Positions 22,101 through 28,732 of a stretch of DNA of 64,000 nt are shown here, in pieces; position 1 is the stretch's first letter, and every line of letters begins with the position of its first letter. The notes under the pieces are model-generated. The model worked only from the letters and a program-made list of their open reading frames with translations, did not search any database and was not told the origin of the DNA. Source of the stretch: Nitrosospira sp. (GTDB taxonomy: Bacteria > Pseudomonadota > Gammaproteobacteria > Burkholderiales > Nitrosomonadaceae); NCBI GenBank assembly GCA_013821425.1, contig JACDGV010000013.1, positions 25,569 to 89,568 of the forward strand, written 5' to 3'. Made by a program: the position numbers and the translations under genes.

Positions 22101-25100
22101 GGCAGGTTCGCCCGGACGGCCTCTCTTCGACAGCATCGTCGTGTTCGAGAATTATCCTATCGACGAGGCGATGCGCGGTAATGAACTATATGGGGTTCAC
22201 TTCGGCGAGATAGAAGGAAAGGGGCTTACAGGTTATGCAATGGATCTGGCGGTCGTTGTCGGCGATACGCTGGAGATCGAATATTGTTATGGACGTAATG
22301 ACTTTTCAGACGAATTCGTGCTTGACCTGCGCAGGCATATGGAATTCCTGATGCGGAAAATAATGTCTCATCCGCAGCGACCAGTAGGGGAACTGGGATG
22401 GATGGAAAGGAGAGAACTCGATAACCTGTTTTCTCTAGGCCGCAATGCGCAAGGTGCCGACCCCCGGACACTGGCAGCCGCCGCCGCACATCTACCAGCG
22501 CATGCACGTCATCCAGTTCATCGCATGATCGAGCACAATGCGGCGCTGCAACCCGACGCCATTGCCCTGCTGATGGCTGAGCAGGAGCTTTCCTACTCCC
22601 GCCTGAATATTCGGGCAAACCGGCTTGCGCACCGCCTCATCAGTATGGGCGCGAGCCCGGAAGTCCGGGTGGGCGTCGCCATGGAACGTTCGCTCGACGT
22701 AATCGTCGCGCTCCTTGCAGTGCTGAAGGCTGGAAGTGCGTACGTGCCGCTCGATCCGGAGTATCCAGTTGACCGGCTTGCATTCATGATGGAGGACAGC
22801 GCGCTATCGCTCGTTATTACGCAAAGCAAATTGCTGCCCAAGCTCGCAAGCGCTGCGGGGGTGAGAACACTGGTGCTGGATTCGGTCGACCTTTCGTCTG
22901 AGGCGGATTCGAACCCTGACGTTTCAATTAACCAGCATAATCTCGCCTATGTCATCTACACGTCAGGCTCCACCGGACTTCCCAAAGGCGTCGCGGTGAC
23001 CCATGGTCCCCTAGCTATGCATTGCGGGGCTACCGCCGAGATTTATGGAATGGGGCCGCATTCCTGCGAACTGCTTTTCATGTCATTTTCGTTCGACGGG
23101 GCCCATGAACGCTGGCTTACCGCGCTTACTGTCGGTGCAGGGCTGGCTGTGCGCGATCAGGAACTCTGGACCGCTGAGCAGACGTACGATGCCCTGCACA
23201 GTTATGGTGTTACCAATGCTGCCTTCCCGCCCGCCTATTTGGGACAGGTGGCCGAGTGGGCCGCGCCGCGCAGCGATCCGCCCCCGGTGGAACTTTATGT
23301 ATTCGGCGGTGAAGCCATGCCCAAGGCTTCGTACGACCTGATCCGGCAGACATTACGGCCGCGCATACTGATCAACGGTTATGGGCCAACCGAGACGGTT
23401 GTTACCCCATTGATCTGGAAGACGGAAGCCAGCAACAGCTTTGATTGCGCTTATGCGCCCATAGGCCGTCCCGTGGGCGAGCGCACCGCGTATGTGCTTG
23501 ACGTTGACATGCAGCCAGTACCCATCGGCATGGTGGGTGAGTTGTACATCGGCGGTTATGGATTGGCGCGAGGGTATCTAGGCCGAGCCGGCCTGACGGC
23601 CGAGCGTTTCGTGGCCGACCCATTTGATGATAACGGCGGGAGGCTCTATCGCACCGGGGATATTGTGCGGTGGCTGAATGACGGTAACATCGAGTACATC
23701 GGCCGTGGCGACCACCAGGTAAAGATTCGCGGTTTTCGCATTGAGTTGGGAGAAATCGAGGCGCGTATACGGGAAGCAAGCGGAATAGCTGACGTGGCAG
23801 TCGTGGTTCGCGAGGGCGCGGCGGGCCCTCAACTAGCTGCTTACGTAGTGCCCCTGGTAGCGTCGGCGAACACCCAATCTAATGATTTGCCTGCACGGCT
23901 TAAGCAGGAGCTAGGCAAGTATTTGCCAGAATACATGCTGCCTGCCCATTTCGTTAAGCTGGACGTACTACCCCGGCTGCCAAGCGGCAAGCTGGACCAC
24001 CAAGCGTTGCCGGAGCCAGGCGCAATTGCGGTTGATACCTACAGGGCGCCTTCCACCGATCAGGCAAGGGCGCTGGCCAAAATCTGGCAGGAGGTGCTCG
24101 GTGTGGAGAGGGTGGGTGAAACCGACAACTTCTTTGCCCTTGGCGGAGATTCCTTATCGAGCCTGAAGGTGATGGCGCGCATGCGTAGTCTTCCCTACGC
24201 GGAACTCGGCTTCAAGCTCCGGGATTTGATGCAGCGTCCCACCATCGGCGGTTTACTTGGCTTGGATATACAGCCTACTGGAGGAATGCACGCCCTGCTG
24301 GCTTTAAACCAGCCTACTGAAAAAGAAAAAACCGGGCCGCTATTCTGTATTCACGCGGGCTTCGGCACGGTTTTCGACTACCAGCCGCTTGCTCGCCTAT
24401 TGCAGGGCAAGCGAACGGTCTATGGGCTTCCCTGCCGCATGCTCGCCGACCCTGGGCATCGCGATACCTCCCTTGATCAAATGGCGGCGGATTATTGCCG
24501 GATACTCCGGGGGATCCAGCCGGAAGGTCCGTACCACTTGCTTGGCTGGTCCCTCGGCGGCACGTTGGCAGCCATGATTGCCTCCCTTCTGGAGGCGGAT
24601 GCGCAGACCGTGGCTTTCCTCGGGTTGATCGATCTTTTTGTTCCTGGAGCCGAGCCAGCGCAGTCCAATGATTGGCGGGGCGACTTTTCTGATTTTGTTT
24701 CGGTTGTCATTCCCAGTCTGAAGGCTGACGAAATAATGGACAAGGTCGTTGGCGAAAGTTCCTTTGATAATAATCAACCAGCAGAATTAGAACAGGTATC
24801 CGAGCGGGAAATAGCAGGCTTGCTGGAAAGTTTGATTTCCGCCGAACAGATGCGCACACGAGAAAGGGATGGTATACAGACAGGTGGCTATGCTGACATG
24901 GGAGCAGAAGAGTTGGTACGCATATTTGCCGTGGCGCGCCATCTCAAAGCCCTGTCGCTGCAGATGCCGGGACTGAACTCCTTGAAAGTACAGCCGGCGT
25001 GCTGGTGGGCGACGGGGGACAGCTTATCAAGCCGGCTCGCTCTTGCCCTGCAGATAAACCAGGAAAGATTATGTTCAGCCGATATCGATGCTGATCATTT

Positions 25101-25194
25101 CGGCATTATCCGGGCCGATTCCTTATTGTCGGGAATAGAATCAGCTCTGGATGTTATTTCGCTCATGCCGGAACAGAACGTGGCTGCAGGCTGA
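13192..25194 (+). CDS. Terminal NRPS: C-A-PCP-E-C-A-PCP-C-A-PCP-TE, 4000 aa
   Basis: Three modules that finish and release the peptide. Module 1: C from residue 50 (HHIISDAW near 180), A (TSGSTG near 658), PCP near 1050, then an epimerisation domain (HHLVIDGVSW near 1234, VGWFTTLYP later), so amino acid 3 should become D. Module 2: C near 1566 (HHLLLDGWS), A near 2022-2500, PCP near 2557. Its pocket reads D-V-W-H-I-S-L-I-D, almost the classic serine code. Module 3: C near 2639 (HHILLDAW), A near 3109-3600, PCP near 3646. A C-terminal thioesterase from 3716 has GWSLGG near 3785. Pockets of modules 1 and 3 read D-G-E-C-T-G-G-I-T and D-G-E-A-V-G-G-V-T, so they probably take the same kind of substrate. 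With the nearby ornithine monooxygenase, N-hydroxyornithine is the best guess. Start ATG directly follows the upstream stop. Confidence 0.94.
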   Translation: MDLNKQDIAERFSALPAEKQKEFLGGMKKRGLDFSLLPIVRQKTGKRSVLSYAQQRHWFLWQLEPLSTAYHLSGGLRLVGKLDMEALGWSFQSLVERHESLRTVFRADADGLPEQIIEAEPKLDIPIIDLSGLAAGQRTARAHEEASRISVTPFDLTQGPLLRIVLVRISMEEHLLVVVMHHIISDAWSNRIVIDEFAAQYRARIQGQELSLPSLPIQYADYAIWQRNWLEAGEKERQLTYWRSQLGEEHPILQLPTDHPRPSTANYRAARHTFALPAALVARLQRQAQSEGATLFMALLAGFQALLQRYTGQHDIRVGVPIANRHRVEIENIVGFFVNTQVLRNRIDGRMPLKVILDQAREAALGAQTHQDLPFEQLVEALQPERNLNQNPLFQVMYNHLREDYRALEQLPGLVVENHELSEQTAQFELTLDTVEQPDGRLEATFTYAGELFEPTTIRRLGGHYLHLLQQLAEYPERSLGDIDILSEGERAQVRAWGVNERRYPNAEPVHCLIERQVEARPEAVALIFGDTKLSYAELNRRANRLAHRLIGLGVEPETRVGIAVERSIDMIVGLLAVLKAGGAYVPLDPEYPRERLKYMAADSAISLLLTQSQIRGRIPNPAACEVLELDRLDLAGEPESNPAVSLHGDNLAYVIYTSGSTGKPKGVGVTHGPLAMHVQAIGDVYGMTAEDRELQFASINFDGAHERWLVPLAFGAALMPRDNDLWPVDRTVAEIARHGITIACFTPGYLHQLAELAGKTGRSLPIRSYTVGGEAMSRASFDFVQEILQPPRIINGYGPTETVITPLISKAYPGTGFESAYMPIGHPVGDRTAYILDPDLNPVPQGVAGELYLGGAGLARGYLNRGELTAERFIADPFDGKGGRLYRTGDLTRWRSDGQIEYLGRLDHQVKIRGFRIELGEIEAQLLVQPEVREAVVIAGEGPGATGGRRLVGYVSLHSGASADTAGLREAIGKALPDYMIPSAIVVLDSLPLNPNGKVDRKALPEPGLPKTDHYEAPQGEAEEALASIWAQVLGIGQVGRNDNFFELGGDSILSLQIVTKARRAGWKITPRQLFERQTIAELAPRAEATVTIQAHTRISTAGVMGEVPLLPIQIEFFEQGVPARHHWNQAVLLKSRQPLHPGCLAQALEALMHHHDALRFRYVEHADGGWQQISVELAAWNLLWERKAASAKQFEALCNEAQRSLNLAEGPLLRGLLIDMADGAQRLLLVIHHLVIDGVSWRILLEDLQAAYNSARNDEAIYLPSKTASYQAWTHRLQSYVRERPGELAYWQSLAGAPVALPKDHPHAPNSVHHQASVTLTLDRTQTQALLKQAPTAYRTQVNDLLLTALGSALCQWSGHEKILVDLEGHGREDLYEDIDLSQTVGWFTTLYPVVLDPSGDLDQKIKRIKEYLRGIPNKGLGYGLFKSHGTPEQREVLASLPKPEVVFNYLGQFDASFDEKALWILTDESVGDSMDRAAPLGHDISINGGVYEGELSLSVSYSDARYQKATVEAFINLYRAELEVLIVHCTNGTAGVTPSDFLLARIRQHELDDFSIPAAQIEDLYPLSPMQAGMLFHSIFDKDDNNVYLNQLRADIERLDGVRFKAAWQAAVDRHNVLRTGFVIQDGKPLQWVAKNVDLPFVEYDWRERANQEGDLETLAQAEHNSGFDLAKPPLMRLALVRLASDRYHLIWTVHHLLLDGWSTSRLVGEVLREYSGCALSVDRKNGRYRDFIEWLQNRDMNASEAYWRKRLATVAESIRLVDALRIPLLPPSTNTSCDEYVSELGQTVTGELVRFAKRERVTLNTLVQAVWAMLLNRYTGKQTVVFGTTVAGRPTDLPGAEQLLGLFINTLPVTASLQPEQEIGPWLRDLQAQNLASREYEHTPLYEIQRWLGQSGKGLFDTILVFENYPMDEALRQALPGGLVFSGVRNREATNYPMTVSVTQSDTLLFNYSYARKHFSRGIVSAMAAQINKLLGSIARGLVRKLGDIDILSEGERAQLKAWGVNEGRHGNTESVHSLIERQVEARPEAVALIFGDIKLSYAELNRQSNRLAHRLIRLGVKPETKVGIAVERSIDMVVGLLAILKAGGVYIPLEPEYPQERLNYMVADSAIGLLLTQSPIKSLIPVPAPCRVLELDVLDLEDEPESNPQVCLHGENLAYVIYTSGSTGKPKGVGNRHRSLYNRLAWMQEAHGLSQNDTVLQKTPFSFDVSVWEFFLPLMYGARLAIVAPGDHRDPGRLISLILQQHVTTLHFVPSMLQAFIAHEGIEACATLRRIICSGEVLPAEVQKKVFKKLPGARLYNLYGPTEAAIDVTQWQCVDNDDHNNVPIGQPISGIQTYILDPQLNLVPAGVAGELYLGGIGLARCYLNRRGLTAERFIADPFDEGGGRLYRTGDLARWRADGQIEYLGRLDYQVKIRGFRIELGEIETQLLAQPEVREAVVVAREAPSEPNAAGGARLIAYISPHAGATVDVALLREALAKILPDYMIPSAIVVLESLPLNPNGKVDRQALPEPEFGNTDSYEAPQGEVEEVLTGIWAGVLGVEQVGRHDNFFELGGDSILSLQIVNRARRAGWKITPRQLFERQTIALLAEVAETEQETIPGAVKLERGYLRDHLNSEAIAKLPFTDNEIEDVYPLSPTQEGMLFHTLETAADGTGLYVNQLSVEVDGLDPQRFTRSWQVMVARHPVLRTGFLWEAGLARPLQIVFKKADPPVSHLDWRGLDRLELRIAEYAEEELKREFDFLVPPLARLALIRLAEDRYQLIWTRHHILLDAWGDSVLISEWLRSYDGQGLSTAGPDYGHYVRWLAKQDVQMTRAFWQAELAGVEGPTLLSQATSRAGKRNEQDMRSGFTQIYTRLSLEETSQLKAFAQGQQVTLNTVVQAAWALLLQRYTGKDTVVFGATVAGRPPSLSKADEILGMFINTIPVPVERRSDLTTGEYLGLLQKTNARLREHEHASLADIQRWAGSPGRPLFDSIVVFENYPIDEAMRGNELYGVHFGEIEGKGLTGYAMDLAVVVGDTLEIEYCYGRNDFSDEFVLDLRRHMEFLMRKIMSHPQRPVGELGWMERRELDNLFSLGRNAQGADPRTLAAAAAHLPAHARHPVHRMIEHNAALQPDAIALLMAEQELSYSRLNIRANRLAHRLISMGASPEVRVGVAMERSLDVIVALLAVLKAGSAYVPLDPEYPVDRLAFMMEDSALSLVITQSKLLPKLASAAGVRTLVLDSVDLSSEADSNPDVSINQHNLAYVIYTSGSTGLPKGVAVTHGPLAMHCGATAEIYGMGPHSCELLFMSFSFDGAHERWLTALTVGAGLAVRDQELWTAEQTYDALHSYGVTNAAFPPAYLGQVAEWAAPRSDPPPVELYVFGGEAMPKASYDLIRQTLRPRILINGYGPTETVVTPLIWKTEASNSFDCAYAPIGRPVGERTAYVLDVDMQPVPIGMVGELYIGGYGLARGYLGRAGLTAERFVADPFDDNGGRLYRTGDIVRWLNDGNIEYIGRGDHQVKIRGFRIELGEIEARIREASGIADVAVVVREGAAGPQLAAYVVPLVASANTQSNDLPARLKQELGKYLPEYMLPAHFVKLDVLPRLPSGKLDHQALPEPGAIAVDTYRAPSTDQARALAKIWQEVLGVERVGETDNFFALGGDSLSSLKVMARMRSLPYAELGFKLRDLMQRPTIGGLLGLDIQPTGGMHALLALNQPTEKEKTGPLFCIHAGFGTVFDYQPLARLLQGKRTVYGLPCRMLADPGHRDTSLDQMAADYCRILRGIQPEGPYHLLGWSLGGTLAAMIASLLEADAQTVAFLGLIDLFVPGAEPAQSNDWRGDFSDFVSVVIPSLKADEIMDKVVGESSFDNNQPAELEQVSEREIAGLLESLISAEQMRTRERDGIQTGGYADMGAEELVRIFAVARHLKALSLQMPGLNSLKVQPACWWATGDSLSSRLALALQINQERLCSADIDADHFGIIRADSLLSGIESALDVISLMPEQNVAAG
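13339..15167 (+). repeat. Copy 2 of exact 1.83-kb direct repeat
   Basis: Second copy, in the first module of the 4000-residue NRPS. After the repeat the A-domain pocket segment (about 15190-15890) is clearly different from its counterpart in the second NRPS. Near identity then returns over about 15976-16190, matched to about 12617-12830, before the PCPs diverge. The mosaic points to a module duplication followed by replacement of the specificity segment, or to gene conversion around it. Confidence 0.9.
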
Positions 25195-25295
25195 AATGAA
25201 TTATGGTGGTTGAGGCGTATGGGTGATTTTAAGGCAGTTAAGGAACTCGCCCTTGCGGCTATTTAGGGCATCTATCTAAGAAGAGAGCGGAGCGC

Positions 25296-26321
25296 TTATT
25301 CGAGCAACTGCGGGAGCGTTCGGAGTATTATTGGCTGCTCACTCGCATTGAACTTACTGAAAGCGCTCTCAAGTGCTCGTGCGATATCTTCGCGCACTTG
25401 GGTGGCCTCGCTTACGATATTCCCGAGACGGGCGAAATCGTGAGTCATCCCTCCATACACTCTGAGATGAGTAGGAACTTCGGCAGCTTTAAGCTTTTCG
25501 GCATAAGAAATGCCTTCATCCACCAGGGGGTCATATTCAGCCAGAGCAATAAATGCCGGGGCGAGGCCGCTTAAATCCAACGCTTCAAGCGGAGCAAAAC
25601 GCCAATCCATCCGGTCTGCATCATTGCGCAGATAATTCTTAAACATCCATTGAAGCGTCGGAGCTTCGAGCAGGTAGCCCTGAGCCAGACGACTATGGGA
25701 TTCCGTATCCTGCCAGGCACTTGTGCAGGGATAAAGGAGTACCTGAAGCACCGGTTGCTGCCAGCCCGCCTCGCGCGCCGCGATTGTCAGGCCGGTGGCC
25801 AGCGTTCCCCCTGCGCTATCACCTCCCACTGCTATATGTTGGGTATCTAGACTGTAGGCGGGCGCGTTTGACAAGAGCCACAGATAAGCATCCTGCGCGT
25901 CGTGAACGGCAGTAGGGAATTGGTGCTCCGGCGCCAGTCGATAGGCGACACTCACCACGCAGCATGGCGTCAGCGCGGTCAATGCTCGACAGAGCGAGTC
26001 GTGAGAATCAAGGCTGCCGACGCAATATCCACCCCCATGGAAGTATAGCAACGCTGGTGAAGACACACCCCCATACGGTTGGCTCGCAACCGTATGGGGG
26101 GTATAAAGCCGTGCGCGCATCTGGCTACCGTCGCGGCAGGGAATATTGACGGATGTGACGCTTGCAACTTCCATACCGGGACAATCGATTGCCAGCGTGG
26201 AAGCGTCGTATTGTTCGCGCGCCCGGGAAGGCGGCAACTCGTGCAAGGGTTGGGCACCAGTGCTGATGCCTACTTCCACGAGTTCGAGAAATGCTGCGAG
26301 ATCAGGGTCAAGTCCCACCAA
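25296..26321 (-). CDS. Alpha/beta hydrolase, HSL/acetyl-esterase family
   Basis: A 341-residue serine hydrolase of the hormone-sensitive-lipase type. It has the oxyanion motif HGGG near residue 94 and the nucleophile motif GDSAGG; an Asp in EYDPLVD and a His in GMTHDF complete the likely triad. No signal peptide is visible, so it is probably cytoplasmic. It is the last gene of the minus-strand siderophore set, 47 bases after the receptor gene, which suggests hydrolysis of a siderophore or acyl precursor, but this is inferred from position only. The start is TTG, with GTG as the next codon; a GGGAGA lies just upstream of both. A perfect 13-bp inverted repeat interrupts a variable loop between residues about 74 and 85. 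The gene is convergent with the NRPS operon, with 101 bases between their stops and no obvious hairpin. Confidence 0.85.
   Translation of the reverse strand: MVGLDPDLAAFLELVEVGISTGAQPLHELPPSRAREQYDASTLAIDCPGMEVASVTSVNIPCRDGSQMRARLYTPHTVASQPYGGVSSPALLYFHGGGYCVGSLDSHDSLCRALTALTPCCVVSVAYRLAPEHQFPTAVHDAQDAYLWLLSNAPAYSLDTQHIAVGGDSAGGTLATGLTIAAREAGWQQPVLQVLLYPCTSAWQDTESHSRLAQGYLLEAPTLQWMFKNYLRNDADRMDWRFAPLEALDLSGLAPAFIALAEYDPLVDEGISYAEKLKAAEVPTHLRVYGGMTHDFARLGNIVSEATQVREDIARALESAFSKFNASEQPIILRTLPQLLE
26068..26100. repeat. Perfect 13-bp inverted repeat, 7-base loop, inside esterase gene
   Basis: The arms at 26068-26080 and 26088-26100 are exact reverse complements. They flank a seven-base loop and lie in frame within the esterase coding sequence, just upstream (in protein terms) of the HGGG motif, where this family varies in length. 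It would form a stable hairpin in DNA or RNA. It may be a small palindromic insertion tolerated in a loop. Confidence 0.8.
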
Positions 26322-26368
26322 GAGTTCTCCCAGCTATAGTGCAGTAAGGTTTTTTACTGGCATATTAA

Positions 26369-28666
26369 TTAAAACCTCAGTTTTAATGTCCCTACAACAG
26401 TACGTCGCGACCCCAGGAAGAAGCTTCCGCCGGAGCCTGGGACGACGGAATTTGCAGTGAAGTATTTTTCATCAAATATATTGTTGGCATTTATGAGAAA
26501 TTGCCAGGGGCCGTGATCATATCGAAGGACCGCATCGAACAGGGTGAACGACGGGGTGACGCTTGTGTTTGCCTGATCATTAAATACCCTGCCTACATAA
26601 CGAACGCCGCCCCCGATGAAGAATCCCCTCAACCAATCGACATTCAATGTGCCGAGGTTATAATCGAGCCAGCCCGAGGTTGTCAGGTTGGGAACGCGGA
26701 TCGGCATTTTACCTTCAAAACCATCGGGACTTTCGATTACCTTGACGTCGATATAGCTGAAAGCGCCAATCAAATTCAATCCTCGAAAAACCTCTGTCCT
26801 TGCTTCTAATTCCGCGCCCCGGGAGCGAACCTCGCCCGTTTCTGTGAGAAGGCCACCTATGCGCAGATCAGGGGTCAAAACGTTGGTTTTCGTCAACTCG
26901 AACAATGCCGCGCTAATCAAGTTCCTGGTACCTGGAGGCTGATACTTGATCCCCACTTCATATTGAGATGCTCGCGTAGGTTCGAAGGGCCTGCCGTCGA
27001 AAAAATCGATTCCGGATTGAGGCAGAAATGATTGCGAATAACTCACATAGGGTGCGACCCCGTTGGAGAAAAGGTAGTTCAGGCCTGCCCTGCCTGTGTA
27101 CGCCGAGTTCCTGTTCGCGAAATGCGGTGGCGAGAAAGCATTAATGTCATTAACATTTGACACCCTGTCGTGGCGGCCGCTCAGAGTCAAGAACCACTGG
27201 TTGAGCTTGATTTGGTCCTGTACGTAAAAGCCAACCTGGTCTATCTTTTGGACGCCATCAATGGCCAGGAAATCCGGTGTGGGCATCGGTTGGTTATATA
27301 TGGGATTGAAAATATCAATGGAGGGCGTTGGAGCGGTGGATGCAAAATATTTGAGGGTGGACTCAACGCGGTTCCAGTCGATTCCGGCCAGGACGGTGTG
27401 ACGCAGAGGGCCTGTGCGAGACCGCGCTTCCACGTGTGTATCTAGCACCGTTTGATCCACTCGTTCCCGGGTACCGAACGCATCGCGACGCAGGGTTCGC
27501 CCATCCGCAGCAAATCGGGTTTCTGTAACAGAATCAAAACCAGGATTGATGTCCCTGTACCTGCCGTCAAGGCGCATGAAACGGAAGTTTTGCCGCGCCG
27601 TGAAGGTTTCATTGAAATGATGCTCAAGTTGGTAGCTGAAGGAGGCCTGGTCGGTCGAATACCGCGTAAAGTTAGGTTCGCCCAGAAGCGCGTTGGTAGG
27701 GCTGCCATCTGGTGCAGCAAGGTAGAAGGCAGCCGCTTCGCTGCGGTTGTTCAGGATATCGCCGAAAAGAGTAATGGATGTCCTCTCGGTAGGGCGCCAG
27801 GTCAGCGATGGCGCTATGTAAAAACGCCTGATCTGGGCGCGGTCTCCGCCTGTATTGGGAAAGCGGACCTGGGTGTCCGTATCGAGCGCGGTAGTGACAA
27901 GCCGGAACATCAGTGTTCCATCTTCATTGGCCAGGCCAAAATCGCCAGCAATCCGCTTGCGGTCGAAATTGCCGTACTGGATTTCGACTTCACGGATAGG
28001 GGCTGCGGTGGGAAGCTTCGTAATACGATTTATGATGCCTCCGGCATCACCCCGCCCAAACATCACTGAGGTGGGACCGCGCAATACATCTACCCGCTCG
28101 AGCGCATAGGGATCGGTGATGAAGTCGGCGAAATAGAGCCCTCTTCCCTGCTGGCTTAAATTATCCCGGAAGTTGGCAGTGCTCAGGGAGTTGAAGCCCC
28201 TCATGCTTACATACTCGAAACCCCGTCCCTCAAACCCGAACTGGTCCGCAACCACCCCCGGTATATAACGTAGTGCTTCGGTGAAATTGAGGTGCACGCC
28301 GCGCATAGTCATCTCTTCGCGGGTGATGACGGAAATCGACTGCGGTATTTCGGTAATCGGGGTCTTCGTCTTTGTCGCTGTCATGGTAGCTTTCGCACCA
28401 TACCCGATTTCGTCAGGTCCTCTATCCTTGATAACCACGGTCGGCAAGACGGTTACTCCTGTCCTCGGGGTTTCAGGAGCGTTCTGTTGCGTCTCTTCCG
28501 CAACCGGGGGGGGATTTTTTTCCGGTTTATCGGGTTTCGAAGCAGTCTGTGCATGGGCATAACCGGCAATGGATAAGCCGAGTAATGCGCATTGTAGAGC
28601 GCTGGAGAGTCTGGTAAGGGCTGGTCGGGGAGCAGGGCATTTATTTTTTTTTATGTAAGCCTTCAT
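26369..28666 (-). CDS. TonB-dependent siderophore receptor
   Basis: An outer-membrane receptor of 765 residues that should import the ferric form of the siderophore made here. It has a signal peptide ending AHA-Q near residue 39 and a Pro-rich linker. A possible TonB box lies in TVLPTVVIKD, and a plug domain (about 95-240) contains PQSISVITREEM and RGF segments typical of the FhuA/FpvA/FoxA class. A beta-barrel follows, ending in Phe as outer-membrane barrels do. There is no extra N-terminal STN signalling domain, so control by a surface-signalling sigma factor is unlikely. It sits 66 bases after the ornithine monooxygenase gene on the same strand and probably shares its Fur-type control. Confidence 0.93.
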   Translation of the reverse strand: MKAYIKKNKCPAPRPALTRLSSALQCALLGLSIAGYAHAQTASKPDKPEKNPPPVAEETQQNAPETPRTGVTVLPTVVIKDRGPDEIGYGAKATMTATKTKTPITEIPQSISVITREEMTMRGVHLNFTEALRYIPGVVADQFGFEGRGFEYVSMRGFNSLSTANFRDNLSQQGRGLYFADFITDPYALERVDVLRGPTSVMFGRGDAGGIINRITKLPTAAPIREVEIQYGNFDRKRIAGDFGLANEDGTLMFRLVTTALDTDTQVRFPNTGGDRAQIRRFYIAPSLTWRPTERTSITLFGDILNNRSEAAAFYLAAPDGSPTNALLGEPNFTRYSTDQASFSYQLEHHFNETFTARQNFRFMRLDGRYRDINPGFDSVTETRFAADGRTLRRDAFGTRERVDQTVLDTHVEARSRTGPLRHTVLAGIDWNRVESTLKYFASTAPTPSIDIFNPIYNQPMPTPDFLAIDGVQKIDQVGFYVQDQIKLNQWFLTLSGRHDRVSNVNDINAFSPPHFANRNSAYTGRAGLNYLFSNGVAPYVSYSQSFLPQSGIDFFDGRPFEPTRASQYEVGIKYQPPGTRNLISAALFELTKTNVLTPDLRIGGLLTETGEVRSRGAELEARTEVFRGLNLIGAFSYIDVKVIESPDGFEGKMPIRVPNLTTSGWLDYNLGTLNVDWLRGFFIGGGVRYVGRVFNDQANTSVTPSFTLFDAVLRYDHGPWQFLINANNIFDEKYFTANSVVPGSGGSFFLGSRRTVVGTLKLRF

Positions 28667-28732
28667 GGCGGGGTCGCTGTGGTTAAAAAATCTGAGGGAA
28701 AGGATGGTCGTGTTATTAGCGTTAAAATGGAT

